Assembly: GCA_963717215.1 (NCBI GenBank)
Contig: CAVQVS010000007.1
Location: forward strand, 1-64,000
Reading direction: 5' to 3'
Origin: Roseiarcus sp963717215
GTDB taxonomy: Bacteria; Pseudomonadota; Alphaproteobacteria; Rhizobiales; Beijerinckiaceae
Length of the DNA stretch: 64,000 bases
The position numbers and the translations under genes are program-made. The notes below the pieces were generated by a model. The model was given only the letters and a program-made list of their open reading frames with translations. It did no database searches and was not told the origin of the DNA. Shown here one piece after another: positions 1 through 9,797 of the stretch (the first letter of the stretch is position 1; every line of letters begins with the position of its first letter).

Positions 1-1014
1 GCAAAATTGCCATGGGCCGTAGCCACAGCAAGAGCCGAAGAAGGCGATCATTGGAACATGGACAAGATAGACGCCGAAGCTCAGTTCTCCGGTCGTTCGT
101 AAAACTCGCGTTTGCATGATTCGAGACAGCGGAGAGTTGGTAGGGTGGAGTAGGCCGTAGATGACGCCGCCGACGACCACCGGCGCGATGGGAAAGACCG
201 CGTCGTAGTAGGACTGCCACGCTCCCGGCCGCGCCAATTCGGTCATCGAAGGGTCGCCGCGGAACAACGTGAAATAGACGAACGGGTAAGCGGAGAGAAA
301 GAGGAGCGGCGCAACCCATCCTATCCACGCGCCGCAGCGCGGGAATCGGATCTGACCGCCCGTTAGCAGCGCATACAGCAGGACGCCGCCGACGAACGAG
401 TTGGCGTAGTGGTGAAACCCAAGCGTCATCCATTGGTGCGCAGAACCGCCATTGTGGCGCGCAACCGCGATCGCAATGCACCAGGCGAGATAAACGGAAC
501 CGAGGATCGCCGCGCCGAGGCTCGATCGCGTGGCCGCCGCCGCCAGCGCCAGCACAACGGGCAGATAGAGATAGAACGTGAGCTCGACCGGGATGGTCCA
601 TAAAACACTTGGCGCCTTGCCGAGCGTCAACGACTCCCTCAACCCGTCCCAATAACTGACCGGCGAAGGGAAGAAGGATAGTCCATTCCAGTGTGTGAAG
701 GCGATGACAGCGAATAGCAGTGGAAATATGCGAAAGACTCTGTTGATCGCATAGGTCATCAGCGAGAGATGTGGCCGAGTTTTCCAATTCGGATCTGACG
801 CCAGCGAATGGCAGAGCAGGAACGACGACAGAAAGAAGAACACCATCAACCCGCACTGCGCTGAATATTTGAAGACGGGAGCGGCGGGCAGGAAGCCGAT
901 ATATTGATAATGAGCCAGCAATACCGTGAGGGCCGCGAAACCGCGCAGAGATGTGAACCGTTTCTCGATGCGGGATCGCCAGTCCGGATCGATTGGCTTC
1001 GTGGCGTCTGGCAT
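1..1014 (-). CDS. Acyltransferase 3 family membrane O-acyltransferase, partial (C-terminus outside window)
   Basis: Membrane O-acyltransferase of the OafA/acyltransferase-3 family, which transfers acyl groups to surface glycans or lipids. The minus frame from ATG at 1014 is open for 338 codons and runs off the left edge. The N-terminal block reads FTSLRGFAALTVLLAHY, with the family Arg-Gly and the His/Tyr of the first helix. Hydrophobic segments follow (around residues 57-70, 125-145, 190-240), and late in the frame comes the typical LSFGVYLVHVPMIAFF segment. The family is usually 350-400 aa, so only a few dozen residues are missing. It stands alone, so the acceptor molecule cannot be told. 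Confidence 0.85.
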   Translation of the reverse strand, partial: MPDATKPIDPDWRSRIEKRFTSLRGFAALTVLLAHYQYIGFLPAAPVFKYSAQCGLMVFFFLSSFLLCHSLASDPNWKTRPHLSLMTYAINRVFRIFPLLFAVIAFTHWNGLSFFPSPVSYWDGLRESLTLGKAPSVLWTIPVELTFYLYLPVVLALAAAATRSSLGAAILGSVYLAWCIAIAVARHNGGSAHQWMTLGFHHYANSFVGGVLLYALLTGGQIRFPRCGAWIGWVAPLLFLSAYPFVYFTLFRGDPSMTELARPGAWQSYYDAVFPIAPVVVGGVIYGLLHPTNSPLSRIMQTRVLRTTGELSFGVYLVHVPMIAFFGSCCGYGPWQFC

Positions 1015-1288
1015 CGATGACAATTCCAAGTCGCGGAGCAAGAAGGTCCTGCCGCGTCAATCGCTGCGCCGGACGTGCAGGCACGCTTCGGGGATAGGCT
1101 CGCTTCCAGACCTATAGAAAGCGTGAAAGCCGACGATTTGATTCTCGGGAAAAGCGCTTTTCCTGCGAGCGCTCGCGGCGTGCAAACCGAGTTCACGCCG
1201 GGAATTCGTTTCGGGAATTTACGTTCCGCCCGCCCGACCGGTCGCGAACGGCATCGAGGCTGAGGCGCGCGCAAAACCCGCGGCGGGC

Positions 1289-1645
1289 TTAGCTTCCGCG
1301 ATAGGTCGAATAGCTCCACGGCGAAACGAGAAGGGGCACGTGGTAGTGCGCCTGGGGGTCGCCGACGCCGAAGCGGATCGGGATCACGTCGAGGAATGGG
1401 GGGTCGGCCAAGTCCGCGCTTCGGCGGCGAAAATAGTCCCCGGCGTGGAAGATGAGCTCGAACTGGCCGGCGCGCGCCTGTTCGGCGCTCATCAGCGGCT
1501 TGTCGGTGCGGCCGTCGGAATTGGTCACCACATCGGCGATGAGCTTGCGGTCTGATCCGCCCGCCAACTCGTAAAGCTCCACGCGGACGCCGTCCGCCGG
1601 CTGACCGCGGCTTACGTCGAGGACATGGGTCGTAAGGCCGGCCAA
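1289..1645 (-). CDS. uraH: 5-hydroxyisourate hydrolase (transthyretin-like)
   Basis: Hydrolyses 5-hydroxyisourate to OHCU in the ureide (urate to allantoin) pathway. The protein starts with LTTHVLD and ends with the family signature YRGS. Inside are the conserved RVELYEL strand, the FELIFHAGDYF block and the HYHVPLLVSPWSYSTYRGS tail; these contain the His, Arg and Ser residues expected at the active site. I chose a TTG start at 1645 because GAGGGAG lies six bases upstream and it gives 118 aa, the normal family length. An ATG at 1693 would add 16 residues. No other purine-degradation gene lies nearby. Confidence 0.88.
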   Translation of the reverse strand: MAGLTTHVLDVSRGQPADGVRVELYELAGGSDRKLIADVVTNSDGRTDKPLMSAEQARAGQFELIFHAGDYFRRRSADLADPPFLDVIPIRFGVGDPQAHYHVPLLVSPWSYSTYRGS

Positions 1646-1857
1646 ATTCTGCTCCCTCAGCGCTTCAAACGCTCGGCTACCGGAGCGCGTCATCGCTATT
1701 CTATCGCGACGGACGAACGTCGGCCAATGCCCTCTCTTCCATGCAGGATTGACATGGCAGGAGCGTCATCCGGCGCAATTGCCAATTGCACGGACGCATG
1801 AGAAGACTGAAGCTGCGCGCTTACGACTTTTGTATAAGTGACAGGGAGGTCGGCCCG

Positions 1858-4521
1858 ATGGACGACAGGGTCAAGGACCAATCCGACGAAACCGGCGAAT
1901 GGCTCGACGCGCTCGATTCCGTCGAGGCCTTCGAGGGAATCGCCAAGGTCGACGACATTCTGGATGCGGTTGTCACCTCCGCTCGTCGGAAAGGCGCGAA
2001 GCTGCCGTTTGCCGCCAACACGGCTTACGTCAACACCATTTTGCCCGAGAACGAGCCCCCCCACCCAGGCGACCGCGAGCTCGAGCAGCACATCCGGCGC
2101 TACGTCCGCTGGAACGCCGCGGCGATGGTCGTCAAGGCGAACAAGGAATCCTCCGAGCTTGGCGGACACATCGCCAGCTTCCAGTCGGCGGCGACGCTCT
2201 ATGACACCGGGTTCATGCATTTTTGGCATGCCTGCGACGAAGCGCACGGCGGCGACCTGATCTATTTTCAGGGCCATAGCTCGCCCGGCATTTATGCCCG
2301 CGCGTATCTCGAGGGTCGTCTCAGCGACGACCAGCTCGTGAACTTCCGCCAGGAGGTCGGCGGCAAGGGTCTGGCGTCCTATCCCCATCCCTGGCTCATG
2401 CCCGACTTCTGGCAGTTTCCGACCGTCTCGATGGGGCTCGGCCCCTTGATGGCGATCTATCAGGCCCGGTTTCTGCGCTATCTCCATGGGCGGGGGCTTG
2501 CCGACACCTCGCCTCGCAAGGTCTGGGTGTTCTGCGGCGACGGCGAGATGGACGAGCCGGAATCGCTCGGCGCGATTTCGCTTGCCGGCCGCGAGAAGCT
2601 CGACAACCTCATCTTCGTCATCAATTGCAATCTCCAGCGGCTCGACGGGCCGGTGCGCGGCAACGGCAAGATCGTGCAGGAGCTGGAGGCAGACTTCCGT
2701 GGCGCGGGCTGGAACGTCATCAAGTGCCTGTGGGGTTCCGGCTGGGACGCGCTGCTCGCCAAGGACCACGAGGGCAAGCTGCGCCAGCTCATGTTCGAAT
2801 GCGTCGACGGCGAATATCAGGACTTCAAGTCGAAAGACGGCGCCTATATCCGCAAGAATTTCTTCGGCCGCTATCCCGAGACAGCGGCGATGGTCGAGGA
2901 CTGGACCGACGCCGAGATCTGGGCGCTGACGCGAGGCGGGCACGACCCGGTCAAGGTCTATGCCGCGTACAAGGCGGCGGTCGACCACAAGGGCCAGCCG
3001 ACCGTCATTCTCGCCAAAACCGTCAAAGGCTACGGCATGGGCTCGGCCGGCGAAGGGCAGATGATCGCGCATCAGGCCAAGAAGCTTGGTCACGAGGCGC
3101 TCAAATCCTTCCGCGACCGGTTCAAAATCCCGATTTCCGACACCGATCTCGACGCCATTCCCTTCCTGCGCTTCCCCGAGGGCAGCAGGGAAATGACGTA
3201 CCTGCGCGAGCGCCGCGCGGCGCTTGGCGGCTATCTGCCCTCGCGCCGGCGCAAGAGCGAATCGCTGATCGTCCCGCCGCTTTCCAGCTTCGATGCGCTC
3301 CTGAAAGCAACTGCTGAGGGCCGCGAAATCTCGACCACAATGGCCTTCGTGCGGATTTTGACCGCGCTTCTGCGCGACAAGAATCTGGGCTCCCACGTGG
3401 TTCCGATCGTCCCCGACGAAAGCCGCACCTTTGGCATGGAAGGCCTGTTCCGGCAGGTCGGCATTTTCAGCCAGGTCGGCCAGCTCTATCGGCCCCAGGA
3501 CGCAGATCAGCTCATGTATTACCGCGAGGATCCGAAAGGCCAGATCCTTCAGGAGGGCATCAACGAGCCGGGCGCGATGGCCTCGTTCATCGCTGCGGGC
3601 ACGTCCTATTCGACCTCAAACGTACCGATGATCCCCTTCTACATCTACTATTCGATGTTCGGATTCCAGCGCGTCGGCGATCTCGCCTGGGCGGCGGGCG
3701 ACATGCGGACCCGCGGGTTCCTGATCGGAGGCACCTCCGGCCGCACGACCCTCAATGGCGAAGGTCTGCAGCACGAGGACGGTCACAGCCACATTCTGGC
3801 GTCCACCATCCCCAATTGCGTAACCTACGATCCGACTTACGCCTATGAAGTCGCGGTGATCGTCCACGCCGGCTTAAACCGCATGCTCGTCGACCAGGAC
3901 GATGTCTTTTATTACCTCACGACCCTGAACGAGAATTACCCTCATCCTGCCATGCCGGAAGGCGCCGAGGAGGGCATCCTCAAGGGCGCCTACAAGCTGC
4001 GTGAGGTCAAAGCCGATCAGCCGGGCCTCCACGTGCGCCTCCTGGGCGCGGGCGCGATCCTGCGCGAGGTCGAAGCGGCGGCCGAGATGCTCGCCAGCGA
4101 ACACGGCGTGAGCAGCGAGATCTGGAGCGTCACCAGCTTCACCGAGCTGCGCCGCGAGGGCCTCGATGTCGAGCGCTGGAATCTGCTTCATCCGGAAGCC
4201 GACGCGAAGGTCCCATTCATCACACAGGCTCTGTCGAGCGGGAAGGGGCCGGTCATCGCGTCGACGGACTACATAAAGGCGCTTCCCGACGGAATTCGGC
4301 CCTACGTTCCCGCGCGCTATAAGACGCTGGGGACGGATGGCTTCGGACGCTCCGACTATCGCCGTCGCCTGCGCTCGTTCTTTGAGGTGGACCGCTATCA
4401 CGTCGCGGTCGCCAGTTTGAAGGCGCTGGCGGAGGAACAATTGCTGCCGACCCGCCGCGTCGCCGAGGCGATCGCCAAATACGGCATCGATCCGGACGGG
4501 CCGAACCCGGCGCGAAGCTGA
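1858..4521 (+). CDS. aceE: Pyruvate dehydrogenase E1 component, homodimeric type
   Basis: Thiamine-diphosphate-dependent E1 of the pyruvate dehydrogenase complex: it decarboxylates pyruvate and acetylates the lipoyl groups of E2. The TPP/Mg site is visible as GDGEMDEPES...NCNLQRLDGPVRGN about 220-270 residues in. The transketolase-like central domain has VPIVPDESRTFGMEGLFRQ and NGEGLQHEDGHSH. I start at ATG 1858 because AGGGAGGT lies seven bases upstream; the result, 887 aa, equals the size of the E. coli enzyme. An in-frame ATG at 1786 lacks such a site. First gene of aceE-aceF-lpd. Most alphaproteobacteria use a two-subunit E1 (PdhA/PdhB), so the single-chain type is notable here. Confidence 0.96.
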   Translation: MDDRVKDQSDETGEWLDALDSVEAFEGIAKVDDILDAVVTSARRKGAKLPFAANTAYVNTILPENEPPHPGDRELEQHIRRYVRWNAAAMVVKANKESSELGGHIASFQSAATLYDTGFMHFWHACDEAHGGDLIYFQGHSSPGIYARAYLEGRLSDDQLVNFRQEVGGKGLASYPHPWLMPDFWQFPTVSMGLGPLMAIYQARFLRYLHGRGLADTSPRKVWVFCGDGEMDEPESLGAISLAGREKLDNLIFVINCNLQRLDGPVRGNGKIVQELEADFRGAGWNVIKCLWGSGWDALLAKDHEGKLRQLMFECVDGEYQDFKSKDGAYIRKNFFGRYPETAAMVEDWTDAEIWALTRGGHDPVKVYAAYKAAVDHKGQPTVILAKTVKGYGMGSAGEGQMIAHQAKKLGHEALKSFRDRFKIPISDTDLDAIPFLRFPEGSREMTYLRERRAALGGYLPSRRRKSESLIVPPLSSFDALLKATAEGREISTTMAFVRILTALLRDKNLGSHVVPIVPDESRTFGMEGLFRQVGIFSQVGQLYRPQDADQLMYYREDPKGQILQEGINEPGAMASFIAAGTSYSTSNVPMIPFYIYYSMFGFQRVGDLAWAAGDMRTRGFLIGGTSGRTTLNGEGLQHEDGHSHILASTIPNCVTYDPTYAYEVAVIVHAGLNRMLVDQDDVFYYLTTLNENYPHPAMPEGAEEGILKGAYKLREVKADQPGLHVRLLGAGAILREVEAAAEMLASEHGVSSEIWSVTSFTELRREGLDVERWNLLHPEADAKVPFITQALSSGKGPVIASTDYIKALPDGIRPYVPARYKTLGTDGFGRSDYRRRLRSFFEVDRYHVAVASLKALAEEQLLPTRRVAEAIAKYGIDPDGPNPARS

Positions 4522-4563
4522 AGTCGATCCTTAAACTAACTGTCCGCTGAGGAGAGAGCGCCG

Positions 4564-6225
4564 GTGGCGAAAGTCGACGTGAAGGTTCCCGACATCGGCG
4601 ACTTCAGTGACGTGCCGGTCATCGAGGTGCTGGTCAAGCCAGGCGACGTCGTCAAGGCGGAGCAGTCGCTGATCTCGCTCGAATCCGACAAGGCGACGAT
4701 GGACGTGCCGTCGCCGGTGGCGGGCACGGTCGCGGAGGTTGTGGCCAAGGTCGGCGACAAAGTGTCGATGGGAACGCTCATCGCGCGCGTCGAATCCGCG
4801 GAGGGCGGAAACGCGGAAGCGGCTCCCGCCAAGTCGGCGGCGCCCGCGCCGGAGAAGTCCGCTGCCGCATCCGCAAAGGCGCCCGCTGCGCCGACCCCGA
4901 AGGCCGCTTCGCCGGCGCCTGCGAAGGCCGCGACCATCGACATCACAATCCCTGACATCGGCGACTTCAAGGACGTGCCGGTCATCGAAATTCTGGTGAA
5001 GGCCGGCGACACGGTCGAGGCGGAGCAGCCGATCGTGACGCTCGAATCCGATAAGGCGAGCATGGACGTGCCGTCACCTGCGGCCGGCAAGATCACCGAG
5101 ATTGTCGTCAAGGTCGGCGACAAGGTGTCGATGGGCTCGGTGGTGGGGAAGCTTGAGTCCAGCGGACAAGCGGCGCAGGCTTCGTCGGATCAGGACGACG
5201 AGGCGGATGCAAAGGAAGAAGAGGACGCCGCCGAAGCACCCGATACTTCGCCCGTTGGGCCGAGCGATTTGCCGCCGCGGCCGCCAAAGGCTGGGGCGGG
5301 CCCGGCGCTCCCCGATTTCTCGGGCGTTTTCGCTGGACCCGCGGTTCGGCGGCTGGCGCGCGAGCTTGGCCTCGATCTCAATCAGTTGAAGGGGACGGGC
5401 GAGAAAGGCCGCATCACCCGCGAGGACGTGAAGACCGCGCTCGCCAGGGGGACGGCGGCGCCAGCAGCCAGCGGCGGCGGCGCGCTGCCCTCGGTGCCGC
5501 AGGTCGACTTCGCCAAGTTCGGTCCCATCGAGACCGTCCCGCTCTCGCGCATCAAGAAGATCTCGGGCCCGCGGCTGCATGCCTCGTGGGTCAACATTCC
5601 TCACGTCACCCATACAGACGAAGCGGACATCACCGATCTCGACGCCTTCCGAAAGGCGCTCGACGACGACGCGAAGAAAGATAAATCAAAGCCTTACCGC
5701 GTCTCGTTGCTGCCGCTTCTCATGCGAGCGGCGGTGTCGACGCTGAAGGCCTTCCCGAACTTCAACGCCGCTCTCAGTCCTGCCGGCGACTCTTTGATTT
5801 TGCGACGCTATTGGCACATCGGCGTCGCCGTGGATACGCCCGATGGCCTCGTCGTCGCGGTAATCAAGGACGTCGACCAGAAGGGCGTCGTCGACCTTTC
5901 CCGCGAGCTCGGCGCCCTCTCGGAGAAAGCCCGCGCCGGCAAGCTTGCGCCGGCGGAAATGCAGGGGGCGACCTTCACCATCTCTTCGCTGGGCGGCATC
6001 GGCGGAACCGCCTTCACGCCGATCGTCAATGCGCCCGAAGTCGCGATTCTTGGTGTCGTCCGGTCGAAAATGGCTCCGGTTTGGGATGGAACGGCGTTCC
6101 AGCCTCGTCTGATGCTGCCGCTATGCCTATCTTACGACCACAGGGTGATCGACGGCGCGGGGGCCGCTCGCTTCATGCGCCATCTCGCGGGCCTCTTGGA
6201 GGACATGCGGCGCATTATCTTATGA
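4564..6225 (+). CDS. aceF: Pyruvate dehydrogenase E2, dihydrolipoyl acetyltransferase with two lipoyl domains
   Basis: Core of the pyruvate dehydrogenase complex; transfers acetyl from lipoyl-lysine to CoA. Two N-terminal lipoyl domains are visible, with lipoylation sites ESDKATMDVPSP (around residue 42) and ESDKASMDVPSP (around 165), joined by Ala/Pro/Lys-rich linkers. A peripheral-subunit-binding domain follows (AGPAVRRLARELGLDL...GRITREDV, around 258-295). The catalytic domain ends with SYDHRVIDGAGAARF, carrying the active-site His and Asp. The start is GTG at 4564, preceded by AGGAGAG. It lies 42 nt after aceE and 25 nt before lpd, so the three genes form one operon. Confidence 0.96.
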   Translation: MAKVDVKVPDIGDFSDVPVIEVLVKPGDVVKAEQSLISLESDKATMDVPSPVAGTVAEVVAKVGDKVSMGTLIARVESAEGGNAEAAPAKSAAPAPEKSAAASAKAPAAPTPKAASPAPAKAATIDITIPDIGDFKDVPVIEILVKAGDTVEAEQPIVTLESDKASMDVPSPAAGKITEIVVKVGDKVSMGSVVGKLESSGQAAQASSDQDDEADAKEEEDAAEAPDTSPVGPSDLPPRPPKAGAGPALPDFSGVFAGPAVRRLARELGLDLNQLKGTGEKGRITREDVKTALARGTAAPAASGGGALPSVPQVDFAKFGPIETVPLSRIKKISGPRLHASWVNIPHVTHTDEADITDLDAFRKALDDDAKKDKSKPYRVSLLPLLMRAAVSTLKAFPNFNAALSPAGDSLILRRYWHIGVAVDTPDGLVVAVIKDVDQKGVVDLSRELGALSEKARAGKLAPAEMQGATFTISSLGGIGGTAFTPIVNAPEVAILGVVRSKMAPVWDGTAFQPRLMLPLCLSYDHRVIDGAGAARFMRHLAGLLEDMRRIIL

Positions 6226-6250
6226 CCGCGGCCCGATAGAGAGATGAGGC

Positions 6251-8047
6251 ATGGCGAAAGAAATCCGGCTTCCCGACATCGGCGACTTCAAGGATGTGCC
6301 GATCATCGAAATCCTCGTCGCGCCCGGGCAGAGCGTCCGCAAGGACGAGACGCTCCTGACGCTTGAAAGCGACAAGGCCAGCATGGATGTGCCGGCCCCC
6401 GAGGATGGAGTGATCGGCGAGATCCGCGTCAAGGTCGGCGACAAGGTCACCCAGGGTGACGTGCTGGCGACCTATTCGGGCGCCGAAGGGACGAAGCCGG
6501 CGGCTGAGTCGCCGACGCCGAAAGCCGCGCCGACCGCCGGCGCTCGAGGCGGCGGCGTCGAAATTCAAGAGGCTGCTCCGAAGGCCGCCGCGCCCGCAGG
6601 CCCACCGCCGAAGCCGGCGCCTGACCCGGGGGGCCAAGCGGATTTCGAGGCCGATATCCTGGTTTTGGGGGCAGGTCCCGGCGGCTACACCGCCGCCTTC
6701 CGCGCTGCCGATCTGGGGCAGAACGTCGTTCTGGTCGACGCGCGCCCGACGCTCGGCGGCGTGTGCCTCAACGTGGGCTGCATCCCGTCCAAGGCTCTCT
6801 TGCATGTCGCCAAGGTCATCGATGACGCGAAGGCCATGGGTTCGCACGGGGTGAGCTTCGGTGCGCCGACCTTCGACCCTGCGGCCATCCGCGGCTGGAA
6901 GGACGGCGTGGTCAAGAAGCTGACGGGCGGCCTCACCGGACTTGCGAAGCAGCGTAAGGTCAGGACGGTGACCGGGGAGGGCAAGTTCACTTCGGCCAAC
7001 ACGCTGAGGGTCGAGACGGCGGAAGGCGCGCGGGTCGTGCGATTCAACAAGGCGATCATCGCAGCCGGCTCAGAGCCAGCCGCCCCGGGATTCGTTCCCG
7101 CCGACCCGCGCATCTGGGATTCGACCGGAGCGCTTGAGATCAATTTCATCCCCAAACGCATGCTGGTGCTCGGCGGGGGGATCATCGGGCTCGAAATGGC
7201 GACCGTCTACGAGGCGCTGGGTGCCGGCATCACGGTGATCGAGATGATGGACCAGTTGATGCCGGGGGCCGATCCCGACATCGTCGCTCCGCTCGCCAAG
7301 CGCATCGGCAAGCTCTACGACACGATTCTCCTGAAGACGAAGGTGACCGCCATCAAGGCGGAGCCGGACGGGCTTAAAGTGACTTATGAAGGCCCGGACG
7401 GCGCAAACACCCAGACCTTCGATGCGATTCTGGTCTCGGTCGGGCGGCGTCCGAACGGCGGGCGCATCGGCGCGGCGGCTGCGGGCGTCGCCGTCGACGA
7501 GCGCGGCTATATCGCCGTCGACCGGCAGATGCGTACCAATGTGCCGCATATCTTTGCCATCGGCGACATCGTCGGCCAGCCTATGCTGGCGCACAAAGCG
7601 ACGCATGAGGCCAAGGTCGCGGCGGAAGTCGCGAGCGGACACAAATCCTCGTTTGACGTCAAGGCGATACCGTCGGTTGCTTACACCGATCCGGAAGTCG
7701 CTTGGGCAGGCGTCACCGAGACCGAAGCCAAGGCGAAGGGGATCAAATACGGCAAGGCCGTCTTCCCGTGGGCGGCAAGCGGGCGCTCGCTCTCGCTTGG
7801 CCGCGACGAAGGCCTGACCAAGACCCTGTGGGACGAAGAGACGCAGCGTCTCATCGGCTGCGGCATCGTCGGGCCGAACGCCGGCGACCTCATCTCCGAG
7901 GCGGCGCTGGCGATCGAGATGGGCGCCGAAGCCGAAGACATCGGCCTGACGGTCCATCCGCACCCGACGCTCTCGGAGACCTTCGCCATGTCGGCCGAAG
8001 CCTTCGCCGGCACGCTGACCGATCTTTATATCCCGAAGAAGAAGTAG
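6251..8047 (+). CDS. lpdA: Dihydrolipoyl dehydrogenase (E3) with N-terminal lipoyl domain
   Basis: FAD enzyme that reoxidises dihydrolipoamide with NAD+. An extra N-terminal lipoyl domain (ESDKASMDVPAPEDG, around residues 38-52) and an Ala/Pro linker precede the usual E3 fold. Then come the FAD motif GAGPGGYTAAFRAADLG, the redox disulfide GGVCLNVGCIPSKALL, the NAD-binding segment VLGGGIIGLEMATVYEALG and the C-terminal HPHPTLSE with the catalytic His-Glu pair. At 598 aa it is about 120 residues longer than an ordinary E3, matching the lipoyl-fused form found with AceE-type complexes in betaproteobacteria. Last gene of the operon. Confidence 0.95.
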   Translation: MAKEIRLPDIGDFKDVPIIEILVAPGQSVRKDETLLTLESDKASMDVPAPEDGVIGEIRVKVGDKVTQGDVLATYSGAEGTKPAAESPTPKAAPTAGARGGGVEIQEAAPKAAAPAGPPPKPAPDPGGQADFEADILVLGAGPGGYTAAFRAADLGQNVVLVDARPTLGGVCLNVGCIPSKALLHVAKVIDDAKAMGSHGVSFGAPTFDPAAIRGWKDGVVKKLTGGLTGLAKQRKVRTVTGEGKFTSANTLRVETAEGARVVRFNKAIIAAGSEPAAPGFVPADPRIWDSTGALEINFIPKRMLVLGGGIIGLEMATVYEALGAGITVIEMMDQLMPGADPDIVAPLAKRIGKLYDTILLKTKVTAIKAEPDGLKVTYEGPDGANTQTFDAILVSVGRRPNGGRIGAAAAGVAVDERGYIAVDRQMRTNVPHIFAIGDIVGQPMLAHKATHEAKVAAEVASGHKSSFDVKAIPSVAYTDPEVAWAGVTETEAKAKGIKYGKAVFPWAASGRSLSLGRDEGLTKTLWDEETQRLIGCGIVGPNAGDLISEAALAIEMGAEAEDIGLTVHPHPTLSETFAMSAEAFAGTLTDLYIPKKK

Positions 8048-8056
8048 GGCTTGCCA

Positions 8057-8208
8057 CCCCTTCGCCGCGGGGGGAAGGTGGCCCGAAGGGCCGGGAAGCG
8101 CGCAGGCAACCCTTCGGACGCCGGCGGCCGCCGGCTCCAAACAACAATCGCCGACCAAACCCTCATCCGTCGGGCTTCGCCCGACACCTTCTCCCCGAGG
8201 GAGAAGGG
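8057..8208. repeat. Pair of inverted copies of a short intergenic palindromic element
   Basis: Copy A (8057-8095) and copy B (8160-8208) are the same kind of element in opposite orientation. Each combines a CCTTCTCCCC/GGGAGAAGG-like hairpin with a second small GC hairpin (CCCGAAGGG in A, CGGGCTTCGCCCG in B) and, in B, a CCCTCATCC end. Such elements are common between genes in Hyphomicrobiales. About 65 bp separate the copies, so the pair could fold into one large cruciform or act as the lpd terminator. Confidence 0.6.
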
Positions 8209-8246
8209 GGGGCGGGATGGAACACCGCCAATCGGAGCGCCTGCGC

Positions 8247-9125
8247 ATGAGGGTCTTCTTCTTCGGCCTCGGTTATTGCGCCCGGCGGCTCATCGAGCGC
8301 GAGCGCTGGATCGAGGCGAGTGGAACGGCGCGGACCACCGAGGCCGTCAACGCGTTGCGTCGCGGGGGGATCGAAGCCTATCAGTTCGACGGCGCCGCCG
8401 CCGAACCCGGGCTGGAGGCGGCGCTCGCGATGGCAGAAACGATCATCGTCTCCATCCCGCCGCGCGAGGGGGCCAGCGCGGCGCTCGATCGCTTTGGGGC
8501 CGCCATCGCCGCGGCCTCGGCGCTGCGGCGCATCGTCTATTATTCGACGATCGGCGTTTATGGCGACCATTCCGGCGGCTGGGTCGACGAGACAAGCGCG
8601 ACGCGGACCCGCACCGCGCGCGGACTGGCGCGGCTGGAGGATGAGGCCCGATGGACGGCCGCCGCCCGGGCACACGGCGCCGAGGCCGACATCCTGCGCC
8701 TCGCCGGCATCTACGGGCCGGGGCGCAATGCGCTGGTCAACCTACGCCGCGGCGAGGCGCGGCGGATCGTCAAGCCAGGCCAGGTCTTCAACCGCGCGCA
8801 TGTCGATGATATCGCTGAGATTTGTAGCCTCGTCCTCATGCGCGGCCTTAAGGGCCAGGTCTGGAACGTCGCCGATGACGAACCGGCGCCGCCGCAGGAC
8901 GTTATCGCCTACGCGGCCGCCCTGCTTGGCGTCGAGCCGCCGCCCGAGGAGCCGTTCGATGGAGCCACCCTCTCACCGATGGCGCGGGAGTTTTATGCCG
9001 ACAACAAGCGGGTCTCGATCGCCAAGGCCAAAGGGCTTCTGGGCTTTCAGCCGGCCTATCCGACTTATCGCGAGGGGCTCAAGGCGCTTGCCAGCGCCGG
9101 CGAGGGGATGGAAGGATATTGCTGA
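8247..9125 (+). CDS. NAD-dependent epimerase/dehydratase-like (extended SDR) protein
   Basis: Atypical SDR-fold protein related to the YeeZ-like nucleoside-diphosphate-sugar epimerases; substrate unknown. The N-terminus MRVFFFGLGYCARRLI is a Rossmann start with a degenerate GxGxxxxxL motif. RRIVYYSTIGVYGDHSGGWVDE contains the Ser/Thr and Tyr region expected in the extended SDR site. The end, DNKRVSIAKAKGLLGFQPAYPTYREGLKAL, is the usual C-terminal substrate-binding segment. I start at ATG 8247, which begins the Rossmann strand; an ATG at 8217 would add ten residues without similarity. The last 80 or so codons recur, diverged, about 1.95 kb downstream. Confidence 0.82.
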   Translation: MRVFFFGLGYCARRLIERERWIEASGTARTTEAVNALRRGGIEAYQFDGAAAEPGLEAALAMAETIIVSIPPREGASAALDRFGAAIAAASALRRIVYYSTIGVYGDHSGGWVDETSATRTRTARGLARLEDEARWTAAARAHGAEADILRLAGIYGPGRNALVNLRRGEARRIVKPGQVFNRAHVDDIAEICSLVLMRGLKGQVWNVADDEPAPPQDVIAYAAALLGVEPPPEEPFDGATLSPMAREFYADNKRVSIAKAKGLLGFQPAYPTYREGLKALASAGEGMEGYC

Positions 9126-9797
9126 CCCCGCTTGTTCCGCGGCGACGAAGCTTCTCGCAACGAGCCGGCGCGATAGAGAAAGCGCCGACAATCCCTTGCC
9201 GGGCGGGGCGCGGACCGGTATATTGTTTTTCAGAACGAGCGGCCGGGACCTGTTGATGTGGAGAAGGGAGCGACTCGCGAACGCTGCGAAACGAAATTGG
9301 CTCCAAGCCTTTGATATGTCAGGAAACCGCGAAATGGCTGATTCGCCACTCCCAAGGATATCAGAGGTTTAAGCCCCCCGATGCGAAACGATTCGTTTCG
9401 CAGCGCGAAATGACCGCCGCCGAAGCCCCACGCGAACGGGAGTTGTTCGAGAGTCGGGGCGGAAGCGCGGATGGGGAATTGGTGGAGAGGCTCGCCGGAA
9501 GGAAATGGCGCCGCAAGCTATTGAAACGGCTCAAAATGAGGAAGCAAATGACGCCCACGCTCGAGGTCGGCGAAAACGATCAGGCCAGCGGCGCGCCGTC
9601 TAATGCGACCACCAAAATGAGGAAGCCTCGTCACTTGATTTTAGCCCTGTCTCAGCGATAGCGTGCAGTCCAAATGATGTTCCTAACCCCCCTTGACCCC
9701 TGCATCGGTTGAGTGGGGCCCGCCCATAAGCCGTGTTCCAAACACTCACGCCTATCGTAAAAGACTCCCTGCCTTCGGATGAGTGAGGATTGGTTAT
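9126..9797. other. Long intergenic stretch without convincing gene
   Basis: About 670 bp between the epimerase and the next signal-peptide reading frame. An open frame at 9311-9661 (+) would give 116 aa, very basic (RKWRRKLLKRLKMRK), without a good ribosome site or recognisable family; I do not call it. The motif AAAATGAGGAAG occurs twice (around 9534 and 9614). The block directly before 9780 is less GC-rich than the flanking genes. Confidence 0.4.

Noticed and set aside
1696..3396. 566-codon minus-strand frame opposite aceE
   Set aside because: Complement of a highly conserved E1 gene; no ribosome site or recognisable domain.
9311..9661. 116-aa basic open frame
   Set aside because: No convincing ribosome site, odd composition and no family resemblance.
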